Assembly (NCBI GenBank): GCA_903901905.1 | Contig: CAIUSQ010000251.1 | Location: forward strand, 1 to 12,884 | Length of the DNA: 12,884 nucleotides | Direction of reading: 5' to 3' | Source: an uncultured Actinomycetes bacterium | GTDB lineage: Bacteria; Actinomycetota; Actinomycetes; Nanopelagicales; Nanopelagicaceae | In this document: in pieces, positions 1-6,500 of the stretch | How positions within the stretch are numbered: the first letter of the stretch is position 1 | Layout of the letters: every line of letters starts with the position of its first letter | Made by a program: the position numbers and the translations under genes | Notes under the pieces: model-generated | Seen by the model: only the letters and a program-made list of their open reading frames with translations | Databases searched by the model: none | What the model was told of the DNA's origin: nothing

Positions 1-69
1 GACGACCGGGTTCGAACCGGCGACCTGAACCTTGGCAAGGTTCCGCGCTACCAACTGCGCTACGTCCGC
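1..69 (-). tRNA. tRNA-Gly (anticodon GCC), 3' end cut by window edge
   Basis: Read on the minus strand, the sequence folds as a tRNA beginning with GCGGACG at base 69. The anticodon stem GAACC/GGTTC encloses the loop TTGCCAA, so the anticodon is GCC (complement of bases 34-36), which reads GGC/GGU glycine codons. The T arm is GCCGG-TTCGAAC-CCGGT with the usual TTCGA core. Only four bases (CGTC) of the 3' acceptor strand lie in the window; the last three stem bases and the discriminator are beyond base 1. The 5' strand GCGGACG would pair with CGTCCGC, and the visible CGTC fits. Whether CCA is encoded cannot be seen. Confidence 0.95.
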
Positions 70-79
70 GAGGAAGTTA

Positions 80-109
80 AATCTATCGCAGGAGGGCCCT
101 AAGCGCCAA
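80..109 (-). promoter_or_regulatory. Candidate sigma70-type promoter of tRNA-Gly
   Basis: On the minus strand a -35-like TTGGCG (bases 109-104) and a -10-like TAGATT (bases 85-80) are separated by 18 bp. A start about 7 bases after the -10 would fall near base 73, leaving a leader of about four bases before the mature tRNA 5' end at 69. This is a consensus and spacing match only. Confidence 0.5.
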
Positions 110-125
110 AGTGGGAAGCATTCGT

Positions 126-131
126 TAGCGT
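126..131 (+). promoter_or_regulatory. Candidate -10 element for a leaderless pabB transcript
   Basis: TAGCGT fits the actinobacterial TANNNT -10 pattern. Its last T lies exactly seven bases before the G of the pabB GTG start at 138, the spacing expected if transcription begins on the start codon itself. No good -35 is visible, and no Shine-Dalgarno sequence lies before the GTG. Leaderless messages are common in Actinobacteria. Confidence 0.4.
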
Positions 132-137
132 TCTCCT

Positions 138-1130
138 GTGTCCACTTCACATGATGATGCCATCTTCTGGATGGGAGGCAGATTAGCCATAGATTTAATT
201 GAGATCTCTAAAGACCCATCTTCATTATCAGATGGTGGTTTTTGGGCCGTGAGCACAACATTTGAAGGTGGATTTATTGCAGCAAAATTTGCAACAGTAG
301 TAGATAAAGACTTTCCAACTCATGACTGGGCACCGCTTAGACAAGAGTGGACAAGCTCATTAAATCAGAGTGAGTATGTTGGTTATGTAGAACGCATTAG
401 ACAATCAATTGCAGATGGTTGGGTCTACCAGGTCAATGCCTGCCGAATTTTAAGTAACAGTTCCCAAGTACATTCGCTGCGTGGATTATTTAACAAAATT
501 CTTGAAGAGAATCCGTCGCCATGGGCTAGCTACTTAGAAATTCCGGAATTAAATATTGCCTCCGCATCACCTGAGCTTTTTCTCCAACGCACAGGTTCTG
601 ATGTTAAGACTTCGCCGATCAAGGGAACTCAATCACCTTCTGGTGGCGTTTTTGGTCACAAAGATCGCGCTGAGAACATAATGATTGTTGATCTTATGCG
701 AAATGATTTGGGCCAAATTTGTGAAAATGGAAGTATTGATGTTCCACGGCTCTTATCAAGTGAGGACCATCCAGGATTACAACATCTTGTCTCCGATATA
801 CATGGCACATTAAAAGACGGTGTTAGTTGGAGCGATATCTTTGAGCTTCTATCTCCGGCAGGTTCAATTAGCGGTGCCCCCAAATCGTCGGCAACACAGG
901 TAATAAAAGAGAATGAAGTTGTTCGAGGTCCATACTGTGGTGTTTTAGGGTGGGTGCAGGCAGATAGAGCGGATCTATCTGTCGCGATTCGAATTTTTTG
1001 GAATGACCGTGGAATTCATTTTGGTACTGGTGCTGGTATTACATGGTCAAGTAATCCTCTCGAAGAATGGAACGAAACAGTTTTAAAGGCTGATCGGCTG
1101 ATAAAAATCGCTGGCGGTGGTATCAAGTGA
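138..1130 (+). CDS. pabB: Aminodeoxychorismate synthase component I (PabB, short form)
   Basis: Cytoplasmic chorismate-binding enzyme that turns chorismate and ammonia into 4-amino-4-deoxychorismate for p-aminobenzoate and folate synthesis. The 330-residue protein is essentially the chorismate-binding domain. It carries PELFL (about 145-149), PIKGT (160-164), AENIMIVDLMRNDLG (178-192), SPAGSISGAPK (239-249) and FGTGAGIT (295-302). The lysine in PIKGT (K162) is the family marker separating PabB from anthranilate synthase TrpE, which has PIAGT. It is about 120 residues shorter than E. coli PabB at the N terminus, a short form I have seen in Actinobacteria. The GTG start at 138 is the earliest possible, since an in-frame TAG sits at 126-128. 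It overlaps pabC by four bases. No pabA glutaminase subunit lies in the window, so ammonia must come from a partner encoded elsewhere. Confidence 0.9.
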   Translation: MSTSHDDAIFWMGGRLAIDLIEISKDPSSLSDGGFWAVSTTFEGGFIAAKFATVVDKDFPTHDWAPLRQEWTSSLNQSEYVGYVERIRQSIADGWVYQVNACRILSNSSQVHSLRGLFNKILEENPSPWASYLEIPELNIASASPELFLQRTGSDVKTSPIKGTQSPSGGVFGHKDRAENIMIVDLMRNDLGQICENGSIDVPRLLSSEDHPGLQHLVSDIHGTLKDGVSWSDIFELLSPAGSISGAPKSSATQVIKENEVVRGPYCGVLGWVQADRADLSVAIRIFWNDRGIHFGTGAGITWSSNPLEEWNETVLKADRLIKIAGGGIK

Positions 1131-1885
1131 AAGTAATCTTTAATGGTTCATTACTAGATCAGAGGCAAACTCCATGTGATGACAAGGGTTGGCTTCCTGG
1201 TACTGGAATTTTTGAAACGATCAAAACTGTTGATTCAAAGCCTTGGGCCTTTTCTAGACACATGCGAAGAGCTATAAACACCGCCTCATCGGTCGATGCA
1301 AGGATTCCTAGCGAATCATCTCTGCGTTCATGTGTTCAACTTCTACTCAAGGAGCAAAGCCACAGCCCTGGAATGCTGCGTTTATCTTTTGGTAGTAATG
1401 GAGATTGGCTCGGTGTGCATCTTGCTTATTCCGAGTTGGCTGCTCCGGCAAAAATCATGACCTATCCGCAAAAGGTTTCAACTGATGGCTCACAAGTGAA
1501 GCGTTTTCCATATGATCACAGAGTTTCAATTGTAGATTTTGCAAAGAACAAAGGATTTGATGAAGCGATAGTTTTAAATCCTGACAACAAAGTCAGCGAG
1601 GGTGGAGTGAGTAACCTACTCATCAAAATTGGCGAATCGTGGTGGACTCCACCATTATCTGATGGGGCGTTGCCGGGAGTTGTTCGAGCACTTGTCATAG
1701 AGAGTTTTGACGTTGGCGTGCGTAGTATTGATGCCTCAGAGATTAATCAAATTGAATCAGCTTTTTTGATTGGAAGTCTTCGCATTGCGCAGTCGGTAGA
1801 GTCCATCGAAGCAAGGGCCCTAGTACAAAGTTCGGATTTCAAGCGCGAAATTGAAGCGATGGCCGTAAGGACTTCGGTAGGCTAA
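1127..1885 (+). CDS. pabC: Aminodeoxychorismate lyase (PabC), class IV PLP enzyme
   Basis: Converts 4-amino-4-deoxychorismate, the PabB product, to p-aminobenzoate and pyruvate using pyridoxal phosphate. The 252-residue length is normal for class IV aminotransferase-fold proteins. Visible signatures are [11 protein letters not shown] (23-33), GFDEAIVLN followed by SEGGVSN in mid-protein, and [14 protein letters not shown] near the C-terminal third. The PLP lysine should lie 20 residues before the Asp of the DEA motif; K125 in QVKRFPYD falls exactly there by hand alignment to E. coli PabC, although the surrounding residues are not the usual ones. The GTG start overlaps the pabB stop codon (GTGA), so the pair is translationally coupled. 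A D-amino-acid or branched-chain aminotransferase is the alternative for this fold, but coupling to pabB makes PabC the better call. Confidence 0.87.
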   Translation: MKVIFNGSLLDQRQTPCDDKGWLPGTGIFETIKTVDSKPWAFSRHMRRAINTASSVDARIPSESSLRSCVQLLLKEQSHSPGMLRLSFGSNGDWLGVHLAYSELAAPAKIMTYPQKVSTDGSQVKRFPYDHRVSIVDFAKNKGFDEAIVLNPDNKVSEGGVSNLLIKIGESWWTPPLSDGALPGVVRALVIESFDVGVRSIDASEINQIESAFLIGSLRIAQSVESIEARALVQSSDFKREIEAMAVRTSVG

Positions 1886-1889
1886 TCAC

Positions 1890-3878
1890 ATGTCCACGAT
1901 CGCGATTACCGTTGATGGCTCTGCGGTTATTGTTGAGGCCGATCAACGTCCAACACATATCTTTGCCGAAAATAAAGAGATTGTTGTCGCACGCATCAAT
2001 GGTGTTTTAAAAGATCTTTGGTCTGAGCTTTCACAAGGAGATGTTGTTGAAGGTGTCTCCATCAATTCAGAAGATGGCCTTGCAGTTCTTCGACATTCAA
2101 CAGCTCACGTTATGGCACAAGCTGTTCAAGAAGTTTTCGCGGATACAAAATTGGGAATTGGTCCTCCTATCAAAGATGGTTTCTACTACGACTTTGATCT
2201 ACGAGAGAATTTCAATCCTGACGATTTAATCAAAGTGGAAAGTGCGATGAGAAAAATCATCAAGGAAGGTCAACGCTTTCGCCGCCGAGTGACTACTGAA
2301 AAAGAAGCACTTAAAGAGTTGGCACACGAACCATTTAAGTGTGAATTGATTGGAATTAAAGGACCGGCTGGTGAAGAGGCATCGGTTGAAGTTGGCGGCG
2401 CTGAGTTAACGATTTACGATAATTTAGGTAGAGATGGAAATCCCGTGTGGAGCGATCTATGCAGGGGACCTCACCTAGCATCTACAAAGCTAATTCCAGC
2501 ATTTAAATTAATGCGAACTGCTGCGGCTTATTGGCGCGGCTCTGAAAAAAATCCAATGTTGCAGCGTATATACGGAACAGCATGGCCATCAGTTGATGAA
2601 CTGAATGCATATTTAGATTTATTAGCAGAGGCAGAGAAGCGAGATCATCGACGTTTAGGTAATGAACTTGATTTATTTTCTTTCCCTGAAGAGATTGGTT
2701 CTGGCTTAGCTGTTTTCCATCCCAAAGGCGGAATTATTCGTCGCGCCATGGAGGATTACTCTCGGCTACGGCACGAAGAAGAAGGATATGACTTCGTCTA
2801 TTCACCACATTTAACAAAGGCTGCATTGTTTGAAACCTCTGGACATTTGCAGTGGTATGCCGATGGCATGTATCCACCGATGATCTTGGATGAAGAACAT
2901 AATCCAGATGGAACAATCAAAAGAGCTGGTCAACAGTATTTCATGAAGCCGATGAACTGCCCGTTTCATAATTTGATCTATAAGGCAAGAGGTCGCTCAT
3001 ACAGAGAGCTTCCATTGAGGCTTTTTGAATTTGGAACCGTATATCGCTATGAAAAATCAGGAGTTCTTCACGGAATTACTAGGGCTCGCGGATTTACTCA
3101 AGACGATGCACATATCTATTGCACAAAGGAGCAGATGGTTGGTGAACTCGATTCACTTTTAACTTTTGTGCTCAACCTATTACGTGATTACGGGCTCACC
3201 GATTTCTACTTAGAGCTTTCTACAAAGAATCCTGAAAAATCCGTAGGTGAAGAGTCCGATTGGATGGAAGCGACCGAAGCGCTGCGCAAAGCGGCAACTG
3301 CGCAGAATCTTGAATTAGTTTTGGATGAAGGTGGTGCTGCATTTTATGGGCCAAAGATTTCAGTTCAGGCTAAAGATGCGATCGGTAGAACATGGCAGAT
3401 GTCAACGATTCAAGTTGATTTTCAACTGCCACAAAGATTCGAACTTGAATATTCAGCAAGTGATGGAACTAGACAACGCCCTGTAATGATTCACCGTGCT
3501 CTATTTGGTTCAATCGAAAGATTCTTCGGTGTCTTAACTGAACATTACAGTGGCGCATTTCCACCATGGCTTGCTCCGGTACAAGTAATTGGTATCCCAG
3601 TAGCAGATAGCTTTGCGGATTATTTAGGTGAGGTTCTTCAAACTATGCGCAAGGCCGGTATTCGTGCCGAGCTTGATGCATCCGATGATCGCATGCAAAA
3701 GAAAGTTCGAAATGCGCAGATGCAAAAGATCCCATTCATGGTCATTGCTGGTGAAGAAGATCAGGCCGCTGGAGCTGTTTCATTTCGATATAGAAATGGC
3801 GAGCAGAAAAATGGAATCCCTATCGCAGATGCGATTGTAGAAATTAAAAAAACTATTAAAGAACGTACGCAGGTTTAA
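1890..3878 (+). CDS. thrS: Threonyl-tRNA synthetase
   Basis: Class II aminoacyl-tRNA synthetase that charges tRNA-Thr in the cytoplasm. It has 662 residues, a normal length. Domain order: N-terminal TGS domain (about 1-62); second editing domain with HSTAH (H69, H73) and CRGPH (C191, H195), the four editing-site ligands; class II catalytic core (about 260-555) with motif 2 near [10 protein letters not shown] (379-388); and a C-terminal anticodon-binding domain from about 560. The catalytic zinc ligands are C357, H408 and H535, with spacings that match the E. coli enzyme (334, 385, 511). The full editing site implies it can remove mischarged serine. The ATG start lies four bases after the pabC stop. 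No T-box-like leader fits in that gap, so it is probably expressed with pabB-pabC. Confidence 0.97.
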   Translation: MSTIAITVDGSAVIVEADQRPTHIFAENKEIVVARINGVLKDLWSELSQGDVVEGVSINSEDGLAVLRHSTAHVMAQAVQEVFADTKLGIGPPIKDGFYYDFDLRENFNPDDLIKVESAMRKIIKEGQRFRRRVTTEKEALKELAHEPFKCELIGIKGPAGEEASVEVGGAELTIYDNLGRDGNPVWSDLCRGPHLASTKLIPAFKLMRTAAAYWRGSEKNPMLQRIYGTAWPSVDELNAYLDLLAEAEKRDHRRLGNELDLFSFPEEIGSGLAVFHPKGGIIRRAMEDYSRLRHEEEGYDFVYSPHLTKAALFETSGHLQWYADGMYPPMILDEEHNPDGTIKRAGQQYFMKPMNCPFHNLIYKARGRSYRELPLRLFEFGTVYRYEKSGVLHGITRARGFTQDDAHIYCTKEQMVGELDSLLTFVLNLLRDYGLTDFYLELSTKNPEKSVGEESDWMEATEALRKAATAQNLELVLDEGGAAFYGPKISVQAKDAIGRTWQMSTIQVDFQLPQRFELEYSASDGTRQRPVMIHRALFGSIERFFGVLTEHYSGAFPPWLAPVQVIGIPVADSFADYLGEVLQTMRKAGIRAELDASDDRMQKKVRNAQMQKIPFMVIAGEEDQAAGAVSFRYRNGEQKNGIPIADAIVEIKKTIKERTQV

Positions 3879-3882
3879 ATCT

Positions 3883-4410
3883 GTGAGTAATGAAATTGCT
3901 GGCGGGGGAATGCCAGATGGTTGGCAAAGATTGTGGGCACCGCACCGTCTTGAATATCTGCGAGGCGAGAACCGACCACTTCCAGGTAATTTAGTTTCCT
4001 GTCCTTTTTGCGAAATACCTTCCAAATCCGATGAGGAAGGCCTTATTGTTTTCAGAGGTGTAACAGCTTACGTAGTAATGAACCTCTATCCATATAATCC
4101 AGGACACCTCTTAATCTGTGCTAATCGACATGTGGCTGACTTAACGGATTTAACAAAAGATGAACGCAACGAGATTTATGAACTTACGTCACATGCCATG
4201 CAAGTTATTCGCAGAGTCTCTTCCCCTCAGGGATTTAATCTAGGAATGAACCAGGGCGAAGTCTCAGGTGCTGGAATCGCAGAACATATTCACCAACATG
4301 TTGTTCCGCGCTGGGGAGGCGATGCGAATTTCATGCCAATAATCGGCAAAACTAAGGTAATGCCTCAGTTACTTAGTTTAACTAGAGATGAAATCGCAGC
4401 TGCCTGGTAA
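3883..4410 (+). CDS. HIT-family protein, probable Ap4A phosphorylase (Rv2613c type)
   Basis: Histidine-triad nucleotide hydrolase/transferase. The triad is H135-I-H137-Q-H139, followed by PRWGGDANFMP (142-152), the extended C-terminal motif of the actinobacterial family whose M. tuberculosis member Rv2613c has been described as a diadenosine tetraphosphate phosphorylase. An N-terminal CPFC (40-43) with H83 suggests a structural zinc site. It has 175 residues, slightly shorter than Rv2613c. The GTG start is four bases after the thrS stop; an ATG at 3891 is out of frame. Its place after thrS makes sense because aminoacyl-tRNA synthetases produce Ap4A as a side product. It ends TAA directly against the stop of the opposing gene. 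Confidence 0.88.
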   Translation: MSNEIAGGGMPDGWQRLWAPHRLEYLRGENRPLPGNLVSCPFCEIPSKSDEEGLIVFRGVTAYVVMNLYPYNPGHLLICANRHVADLTDLTKDERNEIYELTSHAMQVIRRVSSPQGFNLGMNQGEVSGAGIAEHIHQHVVPRWGGDANFMPIIGKTKVMPQLLSLTRDEIAAAW

Positions 4411-4434
4411 TTAGACACTAATTTGATTTATCAA
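4409..4434. terminator. Two small dyads at the convergent gene junction, possible bidirectional terminator
   Basis: A perfect inverted repeat AATTAG-ACA-CTAATT (4409-4423) spans the abutting stop codons, and a second, TTGAT-TT-ATCAA (4423-4434), follows it inside the 3' end of the minus-strand gene. Both stems are short and AT-rich, so as intrinsic terminators they would be weak. The position between two converging genes is the main reason to list them. Confidence 0.25.
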
Positions 4435-4995
4435 TTCCTGAACTTTATCAACGCCAATTCCTTTTTCTATCCATAAAGGTATTGCTGGAAATTGCAGACC
4501 AGCGGCAAATGAACCTTCTCCATCGGATGTGAATTTCTCTAGATATTCTTCTCGAAACTCTTGAACCAGTGTTTGGTGTTCGTCATCACTGTTGGTAATT
4601 GTTGGGGGAGTTGTTGAGTAGTCAATTATGCGCAAATCCGAAAGACTGATCAAAGCTATCGGTTGTCCAAGATCATCATGTAGGACTAAGAATGGAGTGA
4701 TCAGTTGATCAAATACTCTATTTGCAAGCATCACCGCATCATCAAAATCGGCATCTGATTTTTCCAACTGTGTAACAACAACTATTCGAGGAACTTGATA
4801 TTCATCTAAGGCTTGCCAGTTCTCAATTGTTTGCTGGTCTATACCAGTTGCTGGGTTGATGACAAAGATTGCAAGATCACTCTGACTGTGAGGCACTTGG
4901 GAATATGTTCCAGAAAACGCTTCGGCCACGCTATGGGGGTCCGCGCTCTCATGGCCATAGACGTGAATTCCTATTTTGGTGTTTAAAGATTGCAC
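4411..4995 (-). CDS. Degenerate EF-G-like (FusA2-type) G-domain protein, probable pseudo-GTPase
   Basis: A 194-residue protein that I read as the remnant G domain of an actinobacterial EF-G paralogue. SDLAIFVINPATGID (39-53), VPRIVVVTQLEKSDADFDD (68-86) and FPAIPLWIEKGIGVDKVQELI (169-189) run parallel to EF-G2 segments I remember, such as CALFVI..EGVD, PRAVVITKLD and FFPVIPV..TGVGTLELL. All nucleotide-binding motifs are altered. The P-loop position reads GHESADPHS (14-22) with no GKT/S; the segment holding switch I, switch II and the DxxG motif is reduced to about ten residues (29-38); and NKxD/TKxD reads TQLE (75-78). Domains II-V are absent. The frame is open from start to stop, which argues for a retained product rather than decay. 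The GTG start at 4995 fits a leaderless transcript. Function unknown; the homology is a by-eye judgement. Confidence 0.6.
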   Translation of the reverse strand: MQSLNTKIGIHVYGHESADPHSVAEAFSGTYSQVPHSQSDLAIFVINPATGIDQQTIENWQALDEYQVPRIVVVTQLEKSDADFDDAVMLANRVFDQLITPFLVLHDDLGQPIALISLSDLRIIDYSTTPPTITNSDDEHQTLVQEFREEYLEKFTSDGEGSFAAGLQFPAIPLWIEKGIGVDKVQELINQISV

Positions 4996-5001
4996 TGGGT
5001 C

Positions 5002-5007
5002 AGCCTA
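5002..5007 (-). promoter_or_regulatory. Candidate -10 element of the EF-G-like gene
   Basis: On the minus strand TAGGCT (5007 down to 5002) fits TANNNT, and its last T is seven bases before the G of the GTG start at 4995. This predicts a leaderless message. It shares its TA step (5006-5007) with the opposing -10 of pgsA. No convincing -35 is seen. Confidence 0.4.
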
Positions 5008-5011
5008 CGAT
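5006..5011 (+). promoter_or_regulatory. Candidate -10 element of pgsA, overlapping the opposing -10
   Basis: TACGAT fits TANNNT. A start about 7-9 bases downstream of its last T falls at 5018-5020, on or just before the pgsA ATG at 5020, so the transcript would be leaderless or nearly so. No clear -35 is present. Because the two start codons are only 24 bp apart, promoters for both genes must lie in this gap or inside the coding regions. Confidence 0.4.
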
Positions 5012-5019
5012 GTCCCTTG

Positions 5020-5613
5020 ATGATTAGCGCAAAGATCAAGCCGGCTGTTACGAGAGTTATCACACCCGTAGCCTCATTTGCCCTGCGGTTAGGCATAACA
5101 CCAAATGCCGTCACTTGGACCGGCGCCATAGCAGTTGTTGCAGCTGCTTTATATTTTTATCCTCGGGGTCAGTTCGTTGTTGGAACAATAGTTATTTCAC
5201 TAGCTGCGTTAAGTGATTTGCTTGATGGAACTATGGCTCGTATTTCAAAAGCAGGCTCAAGTGCGTGGGGAGGTTTCTTAGACTCCACAATCGATCGAAT
5301 AACAGATTCAGCCATATTAATCGGTGTAGGTCTCTTCTTAATTCAGCAAGGTGACCAACTTGCTTCGGTTGTTCTTATTACCTTACTAACGGGGATGCTT
5401 GTGCCATATGTCAGAGCAAAGGCAGAGTCATTGGGGATCCAATGTTCGGGTGGATTAGCCGAGCGAACTGAGAGATTGATAATTGCATTAACGGCAATAG
5501 GTTTTGAAGGGTTGGGAGTCCCATACGTTCTTGCAGTGGGAATGTGGTGCCTTGCATTGCTGGGAATATATACAGTTATTCAACGGATGATTATCGTTAA
5601 ACGGGCGATTTAG
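5020..5613 (+). CDS. pgsA: Phosphatidylinositol phosphate synthase (PgsA1-type CDP-alcohol phosphotransferase)
   Basis: Integral membrane enzyme expected to join CDP-diacylglycerol and inositol 1-phosphate, giving phosphatidylinositol phosphate, the entry to phosphatidylinositol and PIMs. The CDP-alcohol phosphotransferase signature is complete: DLLDGTMAR, then G, LDSTIDR, with the four aspartates and the AR pair in the normal D-x2-DG-x2-AR...G-x3-D-x3-D arrangement. Several hydrophobic segments surround it, including those near AVVAAALYFYP, ILIGVGLFLI and VLAVGMWCLALLGIY. I chose the ATG at 5020 (197 residues, starting MISAKIKPAV) over an in-frame TTG at 4990, because the extra residues would overlap the opposing gene and resemble nothing in the family. 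Following patA and pimA identify it as the inositol enzyme rather than a phosphatidylglycerophosphate synthase. Confidence 0.87.
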   Translation: MISAKIKPAVTRVITPVASFALRLGITPNAVTWTGAIAVVAAALYFYPRGQFVVGTIVISLAALSDLLDGTMARISKAGSSAWGGFLDSTIDRITDSAILIGVGLFLIQQGDQLASVVLITLLTGMLVPYVRAKAESLGIQCSGGLAERTERLIIALTAIGFEGLGVPYVLAVGMWCLALLGIYTVIQRMIIVKRAI

Positions 5614-5615
5614 CC

Positions 5616-6500
5616 GTGAAGGAAAATCTTTCAGCCTTTGTTTATTTCGCAGGATGGCGTCTAGTTCGTTGGCTGCCTGAAAAAACTGCATACAACATCG
5701 CCTATGTTTTAGGTGATTTTCTAGTTAAGAGAAACGGTAAAAACGTTGCAAGGTTCCGGAGTAATCTTTCCCGAACTCAAGAATCAATAAGCGGTTCAGA
5801 TCTGGAAGCTCTATTAAAAAGAGCGATGCGCTCATATATGCGATATTGGATTGATACCTTTAGATTTCCAGACTGGTCAATGCAAAGGGTTCAAGGAACT
5901 GTAAGCGTTACAAATGAACATCTAATGTTAGATGCCATTGCAGCCAAAACTGGGGTAATTGTCTCTCTTCCACATGCCGGAAATTGGGATCACGCGGGCG
6001 CGTATTTCTGCGCGAAGGGAGTCCATCTTGTCACCGTGGCAGAGCGATTAAAACCAGAGAAGTTATTTTTGAAGTTTCTTAAGTATCGGCAAGACATGGG
6101 TATGGAGGTCTTGCCTTCGGATAGTCAAACTATTGGAGTATTAGCAAATAGATTGCGCGAGGGTCATTTAGTTGCTCTCGTGGCCGATCGAGATCTTTCT
6201 AAATCTGGAATTGATGTTCAATTCTTTGATGGACCCACAAGAATGCCAGCAGGACCAGCTGTTCTGGCTTTGCAAACTCAAGCACCCCTGATCACGGCTT
6301 TTGTTTCATATACACCTACAGGAATTCATGTTGAGTTCAAAAATGTATCAATTCCATCGGAAGGTGAAGATAGGGATCGCGTCAAGGAAATAGTCTCCAT
6401 GACCGCAAAACATTTTGAAGAAGGCATACGGAATAACCCTCAAGATTGGCACATGTTGCAGAGAATTTGGACAGATGGCGATTTCAAGGAGCGTCAGTAA
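5616..6500 (+). CDS. patA: Phosphatidylinositol mannoside acyltransferase (PatA, lipid A acyltransferase family)
   Basis: Membrane-associated acyltransferase expected to move a fatty acyl chain from acyl-CoA onto the mannose of PIM1/PIM2. The 294-residue protein belongs to the LpxL/HtrB-like family. The HX4D catalytic motif is H120-AGNW-D125, followed by VALVADRDLSKSGIDVQFFDGP (about 186-207) and RMPAGPAVLAL, the usual second and third conserved blocks. An N-terminal stretch FVYFAGWRLVRWLPEKTAY (8-26) can act as a membrane-contacting amphipathic segment. The GTG start is two bases after the pgsA stop, and the stop overlaps the pimA ATG by one base (TAATG). Actinobacteria lack lipid A, so the PIM role follows from the pgsA and pimA neighbours. 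Confidence 0.87.
   Translation: MKENLSAFVYFAGWRLVRWLPEKTAYNIAYVLGDFLVKRNGKNVARFRSNLSRTQESISGSDLEALLKRAMRSYMRYWIDTFRFPDWSMQRVQGTVSVTNEHLMLDAIAAKTGVIVSLPHAGNWDHAGAYFCAKGVHLVTVAERLKPEKLFLKFLKYRQDMGMEVLPSDSQTIGVLANRLREGHLVALVADRDLSKSGIDVQFFDGPTRMPAGPAVLALQTQAPLITAFVSYTPTGIHVEFKNVSIPSEGEDRDRVKEIVSMTAKHFEEGIRNNPQDWHMLQRIWTDGDFKERQ

Noticed and set aside
93..100. AGGGCCCT perfect 8-bp palindrome in the tRNA-pabB gap
   Set aside because: Too short to call an operator; the core GGGCCCT also appears inside pabC near 1815, so chance is enough.
4990..5019. TTG start for pgsA, ten codons upstream
   Set aside because: It would overlap the opposing gene's start, uses a rare start codon, and adds residues without family support; the ATG at 5020 fits the candidate promoter.
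6446..6499. Extended N terminus for PimA beginning inside patA
   Set aside because: The extra 18 residues match nothing in PimA, while the ATG at 6500 overlaps the patA stop by one base and gives the family N terminus.
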